A stretch of 64,000 bases of DNA, taken from Sphingobacterium sp. PCS056 (lineage in GTDB: Bacteria > Bacteroidota > Bacteroidia > Sphingobacteriales > Sphingobacteriaceae). How positions within the stretch are numbered: position 1 is the stretch's first letter; every line of letters begins with the position of its first letter. Under the pieces are notes generated by a model. It saw nothing but the letters and a program-made list of their open reading frames with translations, did not search any database and was not told the origin of the DNA. Shown in pieces: positions 36,793-46,499 of the stretch. Position numbers and translations under genes: made by a program. Location of the stretch: the NCBI RefSeq assembly GCF_023273895.1, contig NZ_CP096883.1, positions 3,596,001 to 3,660,000 of the forward strand, written 5' to 3'.

Positions 36793-37170
36793 ATGTGGAC
36801 TAGAATATTTTATTTCTTGGCGTTATTCAGTTACTTGAACTTGCTTTTTTATCAAGCTGGGGTCAATCCTAATGCGCATGCGACAAATATTCCCACACAA
36901 TATTTTATGGGCGATTCATTACTAGAATTTGTGCTAGACGATGTGCTCGATATTCCAATTGAAATTCCCGAAAAAGATGCTGAGGTTCAATTTGACGATT
37001 ACCGCATTTTTAATTTCAACCCCCAGATTTTATCCATTTTTATTTTTGTTCTCGGTATCGTTTATTCTGCTTTATCCATTTTAAAACAGAAAAAGCATCC
37101 CCTTTATAGTAAAAAAAATGCCTGCTTATCAGGTTATTATCAGTATTTATACCGATACAGTTTATTCTAA
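36793..37170 (+). CDS. Small membrane-associated hypothetical protein upstream of RND genes
   Basis: A 125-residue protein from the ATG at 36793; the TTG at 36784 overlaps the promoter. The N-terminal hydrophobic segment (IFYFLALFSYLNLLFY) may be a signal or anchor. An acidic middle (LDDVLDIPIEIPEKDAEVQFDD) and a second hydrophobic helix (ILSIFIFVLGIVYSALSIL) follow, then a basic, Tyr-rich tail. I do not recognise the family. Its place before the adaptor gene (109 nt) and its own -7 box suggest it belongs to the efflux locus (inference). Confidence 0.6.
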   Translation: MWTRIFYFLALFSYLNLLFYQAGVNPNAHATNIPTQYFMGDSLLEFVLDDVLDIPIEIPEKDAEVQFDDYRIFNFNPQILSIFIFVLGIVYSALSILKQKKHPLYSKKNACLSGYYQYLYRYSLF

Positions 37171-37279
37171 TCCACTCCTGCCCTATTTTTTAATTTTAAG
37201 TTAGATTTTTATAATCTAACACTCTAAAAATCAATACCTTGTATTGGTTACTTCTATTTGTCAACATTTTATTTTTTAT

Positions 37280-38389
37280 ATGAAAACACGTTCCATGTCT
37301 TGGTATGCACTGTCATGCCTTGCGATTTTATCTGCTTGTACAGCCAAAAGCAACGATAAGCAAGTTAGTACAGCTCCAAAAAAAGTGCCCGTTTCCAATC
37401 TAGTCGTGATGGATACAACAATTTACAAAGATTATATCGCTGATATACAATCGGTCAAAAATATTGAACTTCGATCTCGATTGAGTGGTTTTTTAGAACA
37501 TATATATGTTGATGAAGGTGCATCTGTCAAAAAAGGACAAGTGCTGTTCAGATTGAGCGATGACATGTACAAAGCAGATTATGCGCGCGCGAAGGCTAAT
37601 TTTAATACTGCTTTGACTGATGTTAAAAAAGTGATGCTAGAATTAGAACGTACCAAAGACCTTGCTGCTAAAAATATAGTGAGTAAAACAGAAGTTGAAT
37701 TGCTCAAATTGCAATATACAGCTGCTGAGTCAAAGGTTGAAGAAGCGAGATCAATGATGCAGCAAGCGAAGACACAGCTCGATTATACATTAGTACGTGC
37801 TCCTTTTGACGGTAAGATCGATCGTATACCACTAAAAGAAGGATCACTCTTAGAACAAGGCTCCTTATTGACTACCGTGTCTTCGATGAACGAAGTGAAT
37901 GTCTATTTTGATATCTCTGAAAATGAATACCTCCGTATCGTTTCAGATTCCTCATTTAACCACAATTCTTTCAATAAGGATGTAAAATTGATCCTTGCCG
38001 ATGGCAATACCTATCCTTATTCTGGAAAAGCGACAATTGTAGAAAGTGAATTCGAAAAAAATACGGGATCCATTTCATTACGTGCAAAATTTGTCAATCC
38101 ACAAGGAATGCTTAAGCATGGAGCATCTGGAAAAATATCTGTGCCGATTCAAACTGGAGACACAAAATTTGTTCACCAAAAGTCTGTCTTTGAAATTCAA
38201 GATAAAACTTACGTCTACATCTTGAATAAAGATAAAACCGTTTCAATGAAATCATTTGAAGCAGGTCAGCGCGTAGGCCATTACTACATCGTCAATGCAG
38301 GTTTATCAGATCAAGATCAGATTGTATACGAAGGGGTCCAATCATTAAAGGACGGTATGAAGGTAGAAGTTGTCCCAGTTAAATTGTAA
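37280..38389 (+). CDS. Efflux RND periplasmic adaptor, AcrA/MexA type (lipoprotein)
   Basis: A 369-residue membrane-fusion protein of a multidrug-type RND system. The ATG at 37280 gives a lipoprotein signal with lipobox LSAC (Cys20); an upstream in-frame TTG would add 12 residues and spoil the signal. After the lipid anchor come the barrel-sandwich half (RLSGFLEHIYVDEGASVKKGQVLF), the coiled-coil hairpin (about 95-155), the second half (APFDGKIDRIPLKEGS) and beta-barrel domains. It has no His-rich metal segments, unlike the czcB product. It is 20 nt before the pump gene. Confidence 0.92.
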   Translation: MKTRSMSWYALSCLAILSACTAKSNDKQVSTAPKKVPVSNLVVMDTTIYKDYIADIQSVKNIELRSRLSGFLEHIYVDEGASVKKGQVLFRLSDDMYKADYARAKANFNTALTDVKKVMLELERTKDLAAKNIVSKTEVELLKLQYTAAESKVEEARSMMQQAKTQLDYTLVRAPFDGKIDRIPLKEGSLLEQGSLLTTVSSMNEVNVYFDISENEYLRIVSDSSFNHNSFNKDVKLILADGNTYPYSGKATIVESEFEKNTGSISLRAKFVNPQGMLKHGASGKISVPIQTGDTKFVHQKSVFEIQDKTYVYILNKDKTVSMKSFEAGQRVGHYYIVNAGLSDQDQIVYEGVQSLKDGMKVEVVPVKL

Positions 38390-38409
38390 CACGTTCTTGA
38401 ATAAAAATT

Positions 38410-41400
38410 ATGTTTGATGTTTATATAAAAAGACCTATCCTATCGTTGGTTATATCATTATTTATAACCTTATTGGGATTATTGGCCTTATTTACATTAC
38501 CTGTTACCCAGTTTCCAGATATTGTTCCTCCTTCTGTGGTTGTCACAGCAAACTATACAGGTGCCAATGCTGAAGTCAGTACCAATGCTGTTGCGATTCC
38601 ATTGGAGCGTGCTATAAACGGTGTTGCAGGTATGACCTCTATGAATACAGTATCGACCAATAATGGTACGACGCTGATTCAGGTGGTATTTAAAGTGGGT
38701 ATCGATCCCGATATTGCGGCAGTGAATGTGCAAAATCGCGTCACCACTGTACTTGATGAACTTCCAGAAGAAGTAACCCGCGCCGGAGTAACAACAGAGA
38801 AGGAAGTAAATAGTATGTTGATGTATTTAAATCTTTATACCGAAGATGAAACTGCAGATGAGCGTTTTATTTACAACTTCACCGATATCAATGTGCTCAA
38901 AGAGCTAAAGCGCATTGAAGGTGTCGGTTTTGCTCAAATCATGGGCATGCGCGATTATGCGATGCGTGTTTGGGTCAAGCCAGATCGATTGGCTGCTTAC
39001 AATATATCAACCGATGAGTTGATTGCCTCCTTGCGAAAACAAAATATTGAAGCAGCTCCAGGGCAGACCGGTATCAGCTCCGATAAAATGGTCAATATGC
39101 AGCAATATGTGCTCCGTTATCCTGGCAAATTTTCAGAACCTGAAGAATATGCCAATGTACCCATTCGTGCCAATTCAGATGGAACCATTATCCGCATAAA
39201 AGATGTTGCCGAAATTGAATTTGGCTCTTTAGATTACGAAATGGTTTCAAAAACCGACGGTAGACCATCAGCGTCCATCATGCTGAAACAATTACCAGGT
39301 TCCAATGCTCAAGATGTAATTAAACGTGTCAAAGATCGCATGGCCGAACTGCAAAAAGCGACTTTTCCTGCTGGGATGAAGTATACCATGGGCTATGACG
39401 TCTCCCGATTTTTAGATGCATCGATTTCCAGTGTGATCAAAACATTGTTGGAGGCATTTTTATTGGTATTTATTGTTGTATTTATTTTCCTACAGAATTT
39501 TAGAGCGACATTAATTCCGATATTAGCTGTTCCAGTCAGTTTGATCGGATCCCTATTTTGCATGCAGATGCTCGGATTCTCGATCAATCTATTGACCTTA
39601 TTTGCACTCGTACTCGCTATTGGTATTGTGATCGACAATGGTATTGTAGTCGTCGAGGCCGTATTTGCAAAGATGGAGGAAGAAAATCTGCCACCGATGG
39701 AAGCTACCCTTGCTGCAATGAAAGAAGTCGGTACAGCCGTGATAGCGATTACGCTGGTTATGTCAGCTGTATTTATACCTGTAGCCTTCCTAGATGGACC
39801 GGTCGGTATTTTTTATAGACAATTCTCTCTCACATTAGCCTCTGCCATTATCATTTCTGGTATCAATGCATTGACATTGACACCTGCATTATGTGCGCTG
39901 ATGTTAAAGAATCCACACGATCAGAAAGAGAAAAATAACTGGATGACGCGATTCTTTAAAAAATTCAATAGTGCATACGATAAATTAGCAGGCAAATACC
40001 GTGGGTTTCTATCCAAAACCGTTAGCCGTAGAGGACTTACAGTCCTGGTATTGGTCCTATCTTTTATAGCGACTTGGGGAACCAGTGCGATCTTACCATC
40101 CGGGTTTATCCCAACAGAAGATCAGGGAATGGTCTATGTCAGTGTAACCACTCCTCCTGGGGCTACTGTAGACCGTACTGAAAAAGCATTGGATGAAGTC
40201 GACCGGATCTCCAGAAGTTTAGAATCTGTTGAAACCGTTTCCACACTAGCAGGCTATAGCATCTTAACCGAGGTGTCCGGATCATCATACGGCATGGGGA
40301 TGATCAACTTAAAATCGTGGGAAGACCGCTCACAGACGGTCGATGATGTGATGAATGAGCTCAAAGAAAAAACAGCACATATCGCCGATGCCCAAATTGA
40401 GTTCTTCCCTCCGCCTACCGTTCCCGGATTTGGTAATGCTGCAGGTTTTGAAGTTCGCTTACTGGACAAAACAGGAACCGAGGATTTAAATAAAACTGCT
40501 GTCGTACTTGAAGATTTTATGAATAAGCTCAATGCCAGCGAGTCTATTGAGAGCGTTTCTTCGGGATTTGACGTTAATTTCCCCCAATATATGCTAGAAA
40601 TAGACTATGATTTGGCAGCCAAGAAGGGCATATCAGTCGATAATGCAATGAATACATTGCAAACCTTAATGGGTAGTTTCTACGCCACCAATTTCATTCG
40701 CTATGGCCAGATGTATAAAGTAATGGTTCAAGCAGATGCACATTATCGAAAGCAACCTGAAGATGTACTGAATCTTTTTGTCAAAACCGACAATGGCGAA
40801 ATGGTGCCATATTCAGCATTTATGACGATGAAACGTGTATTTGGTCCAGAGCAGATTACACGTTATAATATGTTTACAAGTGCTATGATCAATGGTCAGC
40901 CAGCGGCAGGGTTCAGTACAGGACAAGCAATAGAAACAATACAAGAAATAGCGAAAACACTACCACAGGGGTATAGTATCGAATGGTCGGGTATGACCAA
41001 AGAGCAAATCGCTTCCGGCGACCAGACGATTTATATCTTTGCCTTAGTGTTATTGTTTGTTTATCTATTATTAGCCGCTCAGTACGAGAGCTTCTTTCTG
41101 CCCCTGCCCGTTATATTATGTATTCCAGCAGGAATGTTTGGAGCCTTCCTATTCTTAAAATTATTAGGTCTAGAAAACAACATCTATGCGCAGGTCGCAC
41201 TCGTCATGTTAATCGGTCTTTTAGGGAAAAATGCTATTTTGATTGTCGAATACGCAGTACTTAAAAACAAGCAAGGCATGTCTATTGTACAGGCTGCTAT
41301 CGATGGAGCCATCGCCCGTTTAAGACCGATTTTAATGACCTCGTTTGCTTTCGTCGCTGGTTTAATTCCCTTAATGTTCTCATCTGGTGCAAGTGCAATC

Positions 41401-42969
41401 GGAAATCGAACAATAGGTACAGCCTCTGTCGGTGGTATGTTGATTGGTACCATTATAGGGGTATTGATTATTCCAGCATTATATGTCCTTTGTTCCAAAA
41501 AACCTAAAAAGGTGAATCAGAAAAAAGCAGGTACCATCGCTTCTATCGTTCTAGTTTTACTATTGGTATCCAGCTGCTCCGTTCCAAAAAATCTGACAGC
41601 CCTGCAATCTACGGTACTGCCAGAAAAATTTTCGCCCACAACAAGTAAAACAGACACCTCTATTGGTCAGATTCCTTGGAGAAAAGTATTTGAAGACAAA
41701 AAGCTGATTGCACTGATCGATTCAGCATTAGTGTACAATTACGATTTACAGATGGCAATCAAGCGTATTGAAATCGCTCAAGCAAGTTTTAGACAGAAAA
41801 AAGCAGCCTTATTTCCCAAAGTAAATGCAGAGGTAGGCGCTGGATTGACAAAATATGGTTTCTATACTGAGGAAGGAATAGGTAATTACGATAGTAATTT
41901 TTCCGAAAACCTCAAATCAGACGAAAAGATACCATCGCCTGCTATTCCAGACTATTTTGTTGGACTGCGCAGTTCATGGGAAATCGATGTTTGGGGAAAA
42001 TTAAAAAACCTGAGACAATCTTCTTATGAAAATTACCTAGCACAGCTCGAAGCAAAACAATTAATTGCCACAGAGCTAGTATCCAATATTGGTTCTGCTT
42101 ATTATCAGCTGATCAGTTTGGATAATCAATTGGCTGTTTTTGAAAAGAATCTCAAGTTACAGGAAAAAGCCTTAGCCATCATTGAAGTTCAGAAAGAAGC
42201 AGGACGTGCCACAGCGTTAGCCGTTCAGCAGTTTAAAGCCATTCTTGCCAATTCAAAATCCGATCGTGCCAAGACAAAACAGGAAATCAGCATACTCGAA
42301 AATCATATCAATTTTCTAATTGGCAGAGTCAATAAACCAATTGAACGTACCGCTATCAAACTGGAGGAAGTGCATTTATTTGATAAGTTAGCTTCGGGAG
42401 ATCCCGCATTGATGCTTGCTCTAAGGCCCGACATCCGTGAAGCATCGCATCAGATGATATCTGCGATGCACGAAGTGCATGCGGCAAAAGCGGCATTTCT
42501 CCCCGCAGTAGTATTGTCTCCATTTATCGGACTCAATTCCTTTAGTTTTGACAAATTGATAGATATCAATAAATCTGCCACTTATGGATTATTTGGAGGT
42601 ATTACAGCACCCATTTTCAATCAAAGAGAATTGAAAACACAGTACGAGCAATATAAGGGAAACTACGGAATTGCTTTCCTCAACTATGAAAAGATCGTGC
42701 TGCAAGCTTACAATGAAGTTTCCAATGCGCTATTGACCGAAGACCATATTATTGATCGTTTTCAACATAAAAATGAACAAGTGGTCGCACTAGAATCTTC
42801 TGTAGATTCTGCACATGATCTATTTTTGGCAGGACGTATCAATTATTTAGAGATTATTACCAGTCAGAGAGAATCCCTAGCTGCTCAGATAGAGCAAGTC
42901 AACATTCTCGAAGAAAAAATCTTAAATCAATTGGTTCTTTACAAAGCCTTAGGTGGAGGTTGGCAATAA
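38410..42969 (+). CDS. HAE1-type multidrug RND pump fused to a NodT-like outer-membrane channel lipoprotein
   Basis: A 1519-residue protein in two parts. Residues 1-1034 are a hydrophobe/amphiphile RND pump (AcrB/MexB group): IKRPILSLVISLFITLLG at the N-terminus, LFALVLAIGIVIDNGIVVVE in TM4 and the GLLGKNAILIVEYA motif late in the pump. A GTG-coded Val1035 then opens a segment that looks like a lipoprotein signal (IVLVLLLVSSC, Cys1056), followed by an outer-membrane efflux protein of the NodT type with PDIREASHQM and AGRINYLEIIT blocks. A second signal inside one reading frame implies cleavage at Cys1056 and lipidation by Lgt (inference). It is last in its operon, before a strong terminator. 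Confidence 0.93.
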   Translation: MFDVYIKRPILSLVISLFITLLGLLALFTLPVTQFPDIVPPSVVVTANYTGANAEVSTNAVAIPLERAINGVAGMTSMNTVSTNNGTTLIQVVFKVGIDPDIAAVNVQNRVTTVLDELPEEVTRAGVTTEKEVNSMLMYLNLYTEDETADERFIYNFTDINVLKELKRIEGVGFAQIMGMRDYAMRVWVKPDRLAAYNISTDELIASLRKQNIEAAPGQTGISSDKMVNMQQYVLRYPGKFSEPEEYANVPIRANSDGTIIRIKDVAEIEFGSLDYEMVSKTDGRPSASIMLKQLPGSNAQDVIKRVKDRMAELQKATFPAGMKYTMGYDVSRFLDASISSVIKTLLEAFLLVFIVVFIFLQNFRATLIPILAVPVSLIGSLFCMQMLGFSINLLTLFALVLAIGIVIDNGIVVVEAVFAKMEEENLPPMEATLAAMKEVGTAVIAITLVMSAVFIPVAFLDGPVGIFYRQFSLTLASAIIISGINALTLTPALCALMLKNPHDQKEKNNWMTRFFKKFNSAYDKLAGKYRGFLSKTVSRRGLTVLVLVLSFIATWGTSAILPSGFIPTEDQGMVYVSVTTPPGATVDRTEKALDEVDRISRSLESVETVSTLAGYSILTEVSGSSYGMGMINLKSWEDRSQTVDDVMNELKEKTAHIADAQIEFFPPPTVPGFGNAAGFEVRLLDKTGTEDLNKTAVVLEDFMNKLNASESIESVSSGFDVNFPQYMLEIDYDLAAKKGISVDNAMNTLQTLMGSFYATNFIRYGQMYKVMVQADAHYRKQPEDVLNLFVKTDNGEMVPYSAFMTMKRVFGPEQITRYNMFTSAMINGQPAAGFSTGQAIETIQEIAKTLPQGYSIEWSGMTKEQIASGDQTIYIFALVLLFVYLLLAAQYESFFLPLPVILCIPAGMFGAFLFLKLLGLENNIYAQVALVMLIGLLGKNAILIVEYAVLKNKQGMSIVQAAIDGAIARLRPILMTSFAFVAGLIPLMFSSGASAIGNRTIGTASVGGMLIGTIIGVLIIPALYVLCSKKPKKVNQKKAGTIASIVLVLLLVSSCSVPKNLTALQSTVLPEKFSPTTSKTDTSIGQIPWRKVFEDKKLIALIDSALVYNYDLQMAIKRIEIAQASFRQKKAALFPKVNAEVGAGLTKYGFYTEEGIGNYDSNFSENLKSDEKIPSPAIPDYFVGLRSSWEIDVWGKLKNLRQSSYENYLAQLEAKQLIATELVSNIGSAYYQLISLDNQLAVFEKNLKLQEKALAIIEVQKEAGRATALAVQQFKAILANSKSDRAKTKQEISILENHINFLIGRVNKPIERTAIKLEEVHLFDKLASGDPALMLALRPDIREASHQMISAMHEVHAAKAAFLPAVVLSPFIGLNSFSFDKLIDINKSATYGLFGGITAPIFNQRELKTQYEQYKGNYGIAFLNYEKIVLQAYNEVSNALLTEDHIIDRFQHKNEQVVALESSVDSAHDLFLAGRINYLEIITSQRESLAAQIEQVNILEEKILNQLVLYKALGGGWQ

Positions 42970-42984
42970 AAAGTAAAATGTATA

Positions 42985-43023
42985 AAAAGAGGGTTGGCTT
43001 AAACAAAAGCCAACCCTCTTTTT
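42985..43023. terminator. Bidirectional terminator between the RND operon and cysN
   Basis: A 15-bp stem AAAGAGGGTTGGCTT (42986-43000) pairs with AAGCCAACCCTCTTT (43007-43021), flanked by A and T tracts, between convergent operons. Confidence 0.9.
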
Positions 43024-43035
43024 ATAAACTAATAA

Positions 43036-44280
43036 CTAGGCAACACTTTCGATCATAACAGCCGCAACCGTTAGATTGGTACGCGGATCAATGATGATTC
43101 CCCGTCCCGTGGCCTGATGATCTTGATAAAGATCAAATGAAAGATCTTCAGCAGCCTTGATCTGAACACGACCGATATCATTGAGCGCGATCTGTTCACC
43201 ATACTTATACTCCTGATTGTTGATGTCGACCTTATGAATGATTTCGTTAATTTTAACTTTCGTTGTTCGACCAAAATTTTGAAAAAGATAGATCTGATTC
43301 GTATCCAGAGCCTTATTATCAAACCAACAGATATTCGCCTCGATATTTCGTTCCACTAGACCTGCATCACGAGCGGTTACGATGGTATCACCCCGGCTGA
43401 TATCAACATGATCGGTCAGATGAACGATCACAGATTGTCCATCTTCCGCCTGATCCAAATCCAGTCCTGCTAGTTCAATTCTTTTAATTTTACTTTTGAC
43501 CGAAGAAGGTAAAATAACGACATCATCACCAACTTTCAAGCCATTTCCCACCACACGTCCAGCATATCCACGATAGTCATGTAGTTCATCCGTCTGCGGC
43601 CTTACAACCCATTGTACAGGCAAGCGCCATGCTTGGTTGTCCACCTCATCAAATTCAACAGTTTCCAAATAAGAAAGCAACGAAGGTCCCTTATACCAAT
43701 CAAAATGAAGTGAAGAATTCACGATATTATCACCTTTCAATGCCGAAACAGGCATAAAATCAACGTCCTTCAATTCTAATCGTTCTGCCAGCACTTGGTA
43801 ATCTGCCTTGATGGTTTCAAATACCTCCTCACTGTAGTCCACCATATCCATTTTATTGATACAAACCAGTACTTTCTTCAAAGCCAATAATTTAGCTAAG
43901 AAAGAATGACGCTTTGTTTGTTCGATCACACCTTTGCGTGCATCCACTAATATAATGATAAGATCGGAGTTGGAAGCCCCAGTGATCATATTGCGTGTGT
44001 ATTGTATGTGTCCTGGCGCATCAGCGATGATAAACTTACGATTTTCCGTTTGAAAATATTTATAAGCAACATCAATGGTAATCCCTTGCTCCCGCTCCGC
44101 CTTTAGTCCATCCGTTAAAATTGCCAAATCAACTGTACCATCGTTATTTTTACGGTTGGCCTTTTTGATCGCTTCCAGTTGATCGTCTAATATCGAATCC
44201 GTATCATATAGTAAACGGCCGATCAATGTACTTTTGCCATCATCAACAGAACCAGCCGTTATAAATTTTAAAATTTTCAT
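43036..44280 (-). CDS. cysN: Sulfate adenylyltransferase subunit 1 (GTPase)
   Basis: GTP-hydrolysing subunit of ATP sulfurylase. With CysD it makes adenosine 5'-phosphosulfate (APS) from sulfate and ATP. Its 414 residues show the elongation-factor-type G motifs: G1 GSVDDGKSTLIG, G2/switch EQGITIDVAY, G3 DAPGH and G4 NKMD. EF-Tu-like beta-barrel domains follow. There is no C-terminal APS kinase (CysC) domain. It is the last gene of the six-gene minus-strand sulfate-assimilation operon, 45 nt after cysD. Confidence 0.96.
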   Translation of the reverse strand: MKILKFITAGSVDDGKSTLIGRLLYDTDSILDDQLEAIKKANRKNNDGTVDLAILTDGLKAEREQGITIDVAYKYFQTENRKFIIADAPGHIQYTRNMITGASNSDLIIILVDARKGVIEQTKRHSFLAKLLALKKVLVCINKMDMVDYSEEVFETIKADYQVLAERLELKDVDFMPVSALKGDNIVNSSLHFDWYKGPSLLSYLETVEFDEVDNQAWRLPVQWVVRPQTDELHDYRGYAGRVVGNGLKVGDDVVILPSSVKSKIKRIELAGLDLDQAEDGQSVIVHLTDHVDISRGDTIVTARDAGLVERNIEANICWFDNKALDTNQIYLFQNFGRTTKVKINEIIHKVDINNQEYKYGEQIALNDIGRVQIKAAEDLSFDLYQDHQATGRGIIIDPRTNLTVAAVMIESVA

Positions 44281-44325
44281 GTTTTAGATTATAATTTTTA
44301 ATCTTCAAATCTGGTGAATTTCCCT

Positions 44326-45216
44326 TTAGAAGTACCCTTGTTTTTTACGATCTTCCATTGCCGCTTCCGACACCTTATCATCCATCCTTGCTCCGCGTTC
44401 ACTAACCGTGGAAGCTTTGATTTCGGCAATGATATCGTCTAGTGCAGTCGCTACAGAATCCACAGCTGCTGTACAAGTCATGTCACCTACAGTTCTAAAT
44501 CGTACCGATTTCGTTTCGATCACGTCCTCCTCATCAATATTTAAGAAAGGAGCAGCAGCCATCAACTGACCATTACGCGTGATCACTTCACGCTCATGGC
44601 TAAAGTATATACTCGGTAGCTGAATATTTTCCCGTTTGATATAATTCCAAACGTCCAGTTCTGTCCAGTTTGATATGGGAAATACACGGACATTCTCTCC
44701 TTTATTGATTTTTCCGTTAAATATATTCCATAGTTCAGGACGTTGGCGCTTCGGATCCCATTGTCCAAATTCATCACGCACAGAAAACACGCGTTCTTTT
44801 GCCCTCGCTTTTTCCTCATCACGACGAGCACCACCGATACAAGCATCAAAACCATTTTCCGCTATGGTATCCAACAGCGTCACCGTTTGCAATGCATTTC
44901 TACTTGCATTTTTACCCTTTTGTTCTATCACTTTACCGGCATCGATACTATCCTGTACATGACCTACAATCAGTTTTTCACCGATCTGCTCGATCAACCA
45001 ATCGCGGTAAGCGATTGTTTCAGGGAAATTATGCCCAGTATCTATATGTACCAAAGGAAAAGGAAATTTACCTGGTCTAAATGCCTTTAATGCCAAATGA
45101 ACCAACGTAATCGAATCTTTTCCCCCTGAAAATAAGAGGGCAGGATTTTCAAACTGTCCAGCCACTTCACGTAATATATAGATTGATTCTGCTTCTAGTT
45201 GATCTAAATAATCCAT
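44326..45216 (-). CDS. cysD: Sulfate adenylyltransferase subunit 2
   Basis: Catalytic adenylyltransferase subunit of ATP sulfurylase (PAPS-reductase/PP-loop fold). Its 296 residues are standard. The PP-loop SGGKDSITLVHLALKAF is near the N-terminus, then HIDTGHNFPET, CIGGARRDEEKARAKER and the C-terminal SERGARMDD. It works as a heterodimer with CysN. It lies between cysH (10-nt gap) and cysN. Confidence 0.96.
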   Translation of the reverse strand: MDYLDQLEAESIYILREVAGQFENPALLFSGGKDSITLVHLALKAFRPGKFPFPLVHIDTGHNFPETIAYRDWLIEQIGEKLIVGHVQDSIDAGKVIEQKGKNASRNALQTVTLLDTIAENGFDACIGGARRDEEKARAKERVFSVRDEFGQWDPKRQRPELWNIFNGKINKGENVRVFPISNWTELDVWNYIKRENIQLPSIYFSHEREVITRNGQLMAAAPFLNIDEEDVIETKSVRFRTVGDMTCTAAVDSVATALDDIIAEIKASTVSERGARMDDKVSEAAMEDRKKQGYF

Positions 45217-45226
45217 TTAATATTTT

Positions 45227-45937
45227 TTATTTTGTTGTCACATGTAATCCACACTCCTTTTTACTCTGATCTTCCCACCACCAGCGGCCGGCACGAAAAT
45301 CTTCACCTTCTTGTACCGCACGGGTGCAGGGTGCGCATCCTATGCTCGGGAAGCCTTTATCATGCAGCACGTTATAAGGGATACGCTCCCCTTTAATATA
45401 ATCATTCACCATATCAAAAGTCCAGTCAAACAAGGGATGAATTTTAATAATGTCATTCACCTGATCATACTCAATATAGTCCATATCATGACGATTAGCA
45501 GACTGTTCAGCGCGAATCCCAGTGATCCAGATTTTAGCTCCGCGCAATGCCCTTTGCAGCGGTTCTATTTTACGAATATAACAGCAGGTCTTTCTATTTT
45601 CAACAGATTCATAAAAAGCATTTGGACCCTTTTGCGAAACAAATTCTTGGATTTGCTCTGTATTCGGGTAGTACGTATCGATCTTCAATGCATATCGTTC
45701 TACCGTTCTGCTCCATAGCGAATACGTCTCCTTAAACAATCGTCCAGTATCCAAGGTGAAAACTGCAATATTCACTTTGCTTTTTCCGATCCAATCGGTG
45801 ATGATCTGGTCTTCGATACCAAAAGATGTCGAAAACACCACCTGATTAGGATAGTGCTCAGCAATAGCCTCAAGCAATTCGACTCCCTGCTTACCTGATA
45901 AAAGTTCTTTAATGTTACTGATCTCCATCTCGCTCAA
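45227..45937 (-). CDS. cysH: Phosphoadenylyl/adenylyl-sulfate reductase, APS reductase type ([4Fe-4S])
   Basis: Reduces activated sulfate to sulfite using thioredoxin or a similar donor. A 236-residue protein. Besides the catalytic Cys in KKECGLH at the C-terminus it has the four Cys of an iron-sulfur cluster, Cys-Cys in RKTCCYIRK and Cys-x-x-Cys in GCAPCTRA. In this family the four-Cys set marks enzymes that use APS directly, whereas PAPS reductases lack it. This agrees with the absence of APS kinase in the operon. The start overlaps the end of the upstream met8-like gene by 23 nt; a second ATG lies three codons in (45928). Confidence 0.94.
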   Translation of the reverse strand: MSEMEISNIKELLSGKQGVELLEAIAEHYPNQVVFSTSFGIEDQIITDWIGKSKVNIAVFTLDTGRLFKETYSLWSRTVERYALKIDTYYPNTEQIQEFVSQKGPNAFYESVENRKTCCYIRKIEPLQRALRGAKIWITGIRAEQSANRHDMDYIEYDQVNDIIKIHPLFDWTFDMVNDYIKGERIPYNVLHDKGFPSIGCAPCTRAVQEGEDFRAGRWWWEDQSKKECGLHVTTK

Positions 45938-46499
45938 TCAATGATTTAGTATGTTCATTAAGTGCATTTACTTTCGCTTGAAAATCTCCCTTCAATTGAT
46001 CCCGCAGTTGACTCATCAACTCCAACGTATCATCAATTTCTTCAGGAAGCATATTCTGCAACAGTTCCTTCACCCGTTTTGCTATAGTTGGCGATTTCCC
46101 ATTTGTCGAAATCGCAATTTTTAAATTTCCTTTTTTTACAATAGATCCCAGATAAAAATCACATAACTCAGGCTTATCAGCTGCATTCAGCAAAATAAAG
46201 CGAGCACTGGCTAACGCTCTGATCTGATCATTGAGTTCATGGTTATTTGTCGCTAACATCACCAGATGCTTATGATCTAGATCAGACTCCACAAAATCAC
46301 GCTCTTCAAATTTTATATGCGCATATTGCATTAATATAATCTTAAACTCGCAGCATATTTCAGTAGCGATCACGGTGATCTGTGCTTGATCATTATTTTG
46401 AATGATCGCTTGAAATTTTTCTAAACCAATCGGTCCACCACCTACTAATAGGATCTGAATTTGATCTGGCTTGATAAAAATTGGAAATAGCGTATTCAT
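45915..46499 (-). CDS. Precorrin-2 dehydrogenase / sirohydrochlorin ferrochelatase (Met8p/CysG N-terminal type)
   Basis: A 194-residue NAD-dependent enzyme that oxidises precorrin-2 to sirohydrochlorin and inserts iron to give siroheme, the cofactor of the sulfite reductase in the same operon. It starts LFPIFIKPDQIQILLVGGGPIG, a Rossmann nucleotide fold, and has NAADKPELCDFYLGSIVKKGNLKIAISTNGKSP, the family core with the catalytic Asp. It corresponds to the N-terminal half of enterobacterial CysG, with the methyltransferase half encoded separately next door. It directly abuts cobA and overlaps cysH. Confidence 0.94.
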   Translation of the reverse strand: MNTLFPIFIKPDQIQILLVGGGPIGLEKFQAIIQNNDQAQITVIATEICCEFKIILMQYAHIKFEERDFVESDLDHKHLVMLATNNHELNDQIRALASARFILLNAADKPELCDFYLGSIVKKGNLKIAISTNGKSPTIAKRVKELLQNMLPEEIDDTLELMSQLRDQLKGDFQAKVNALNEHTKSLIERDGDQ

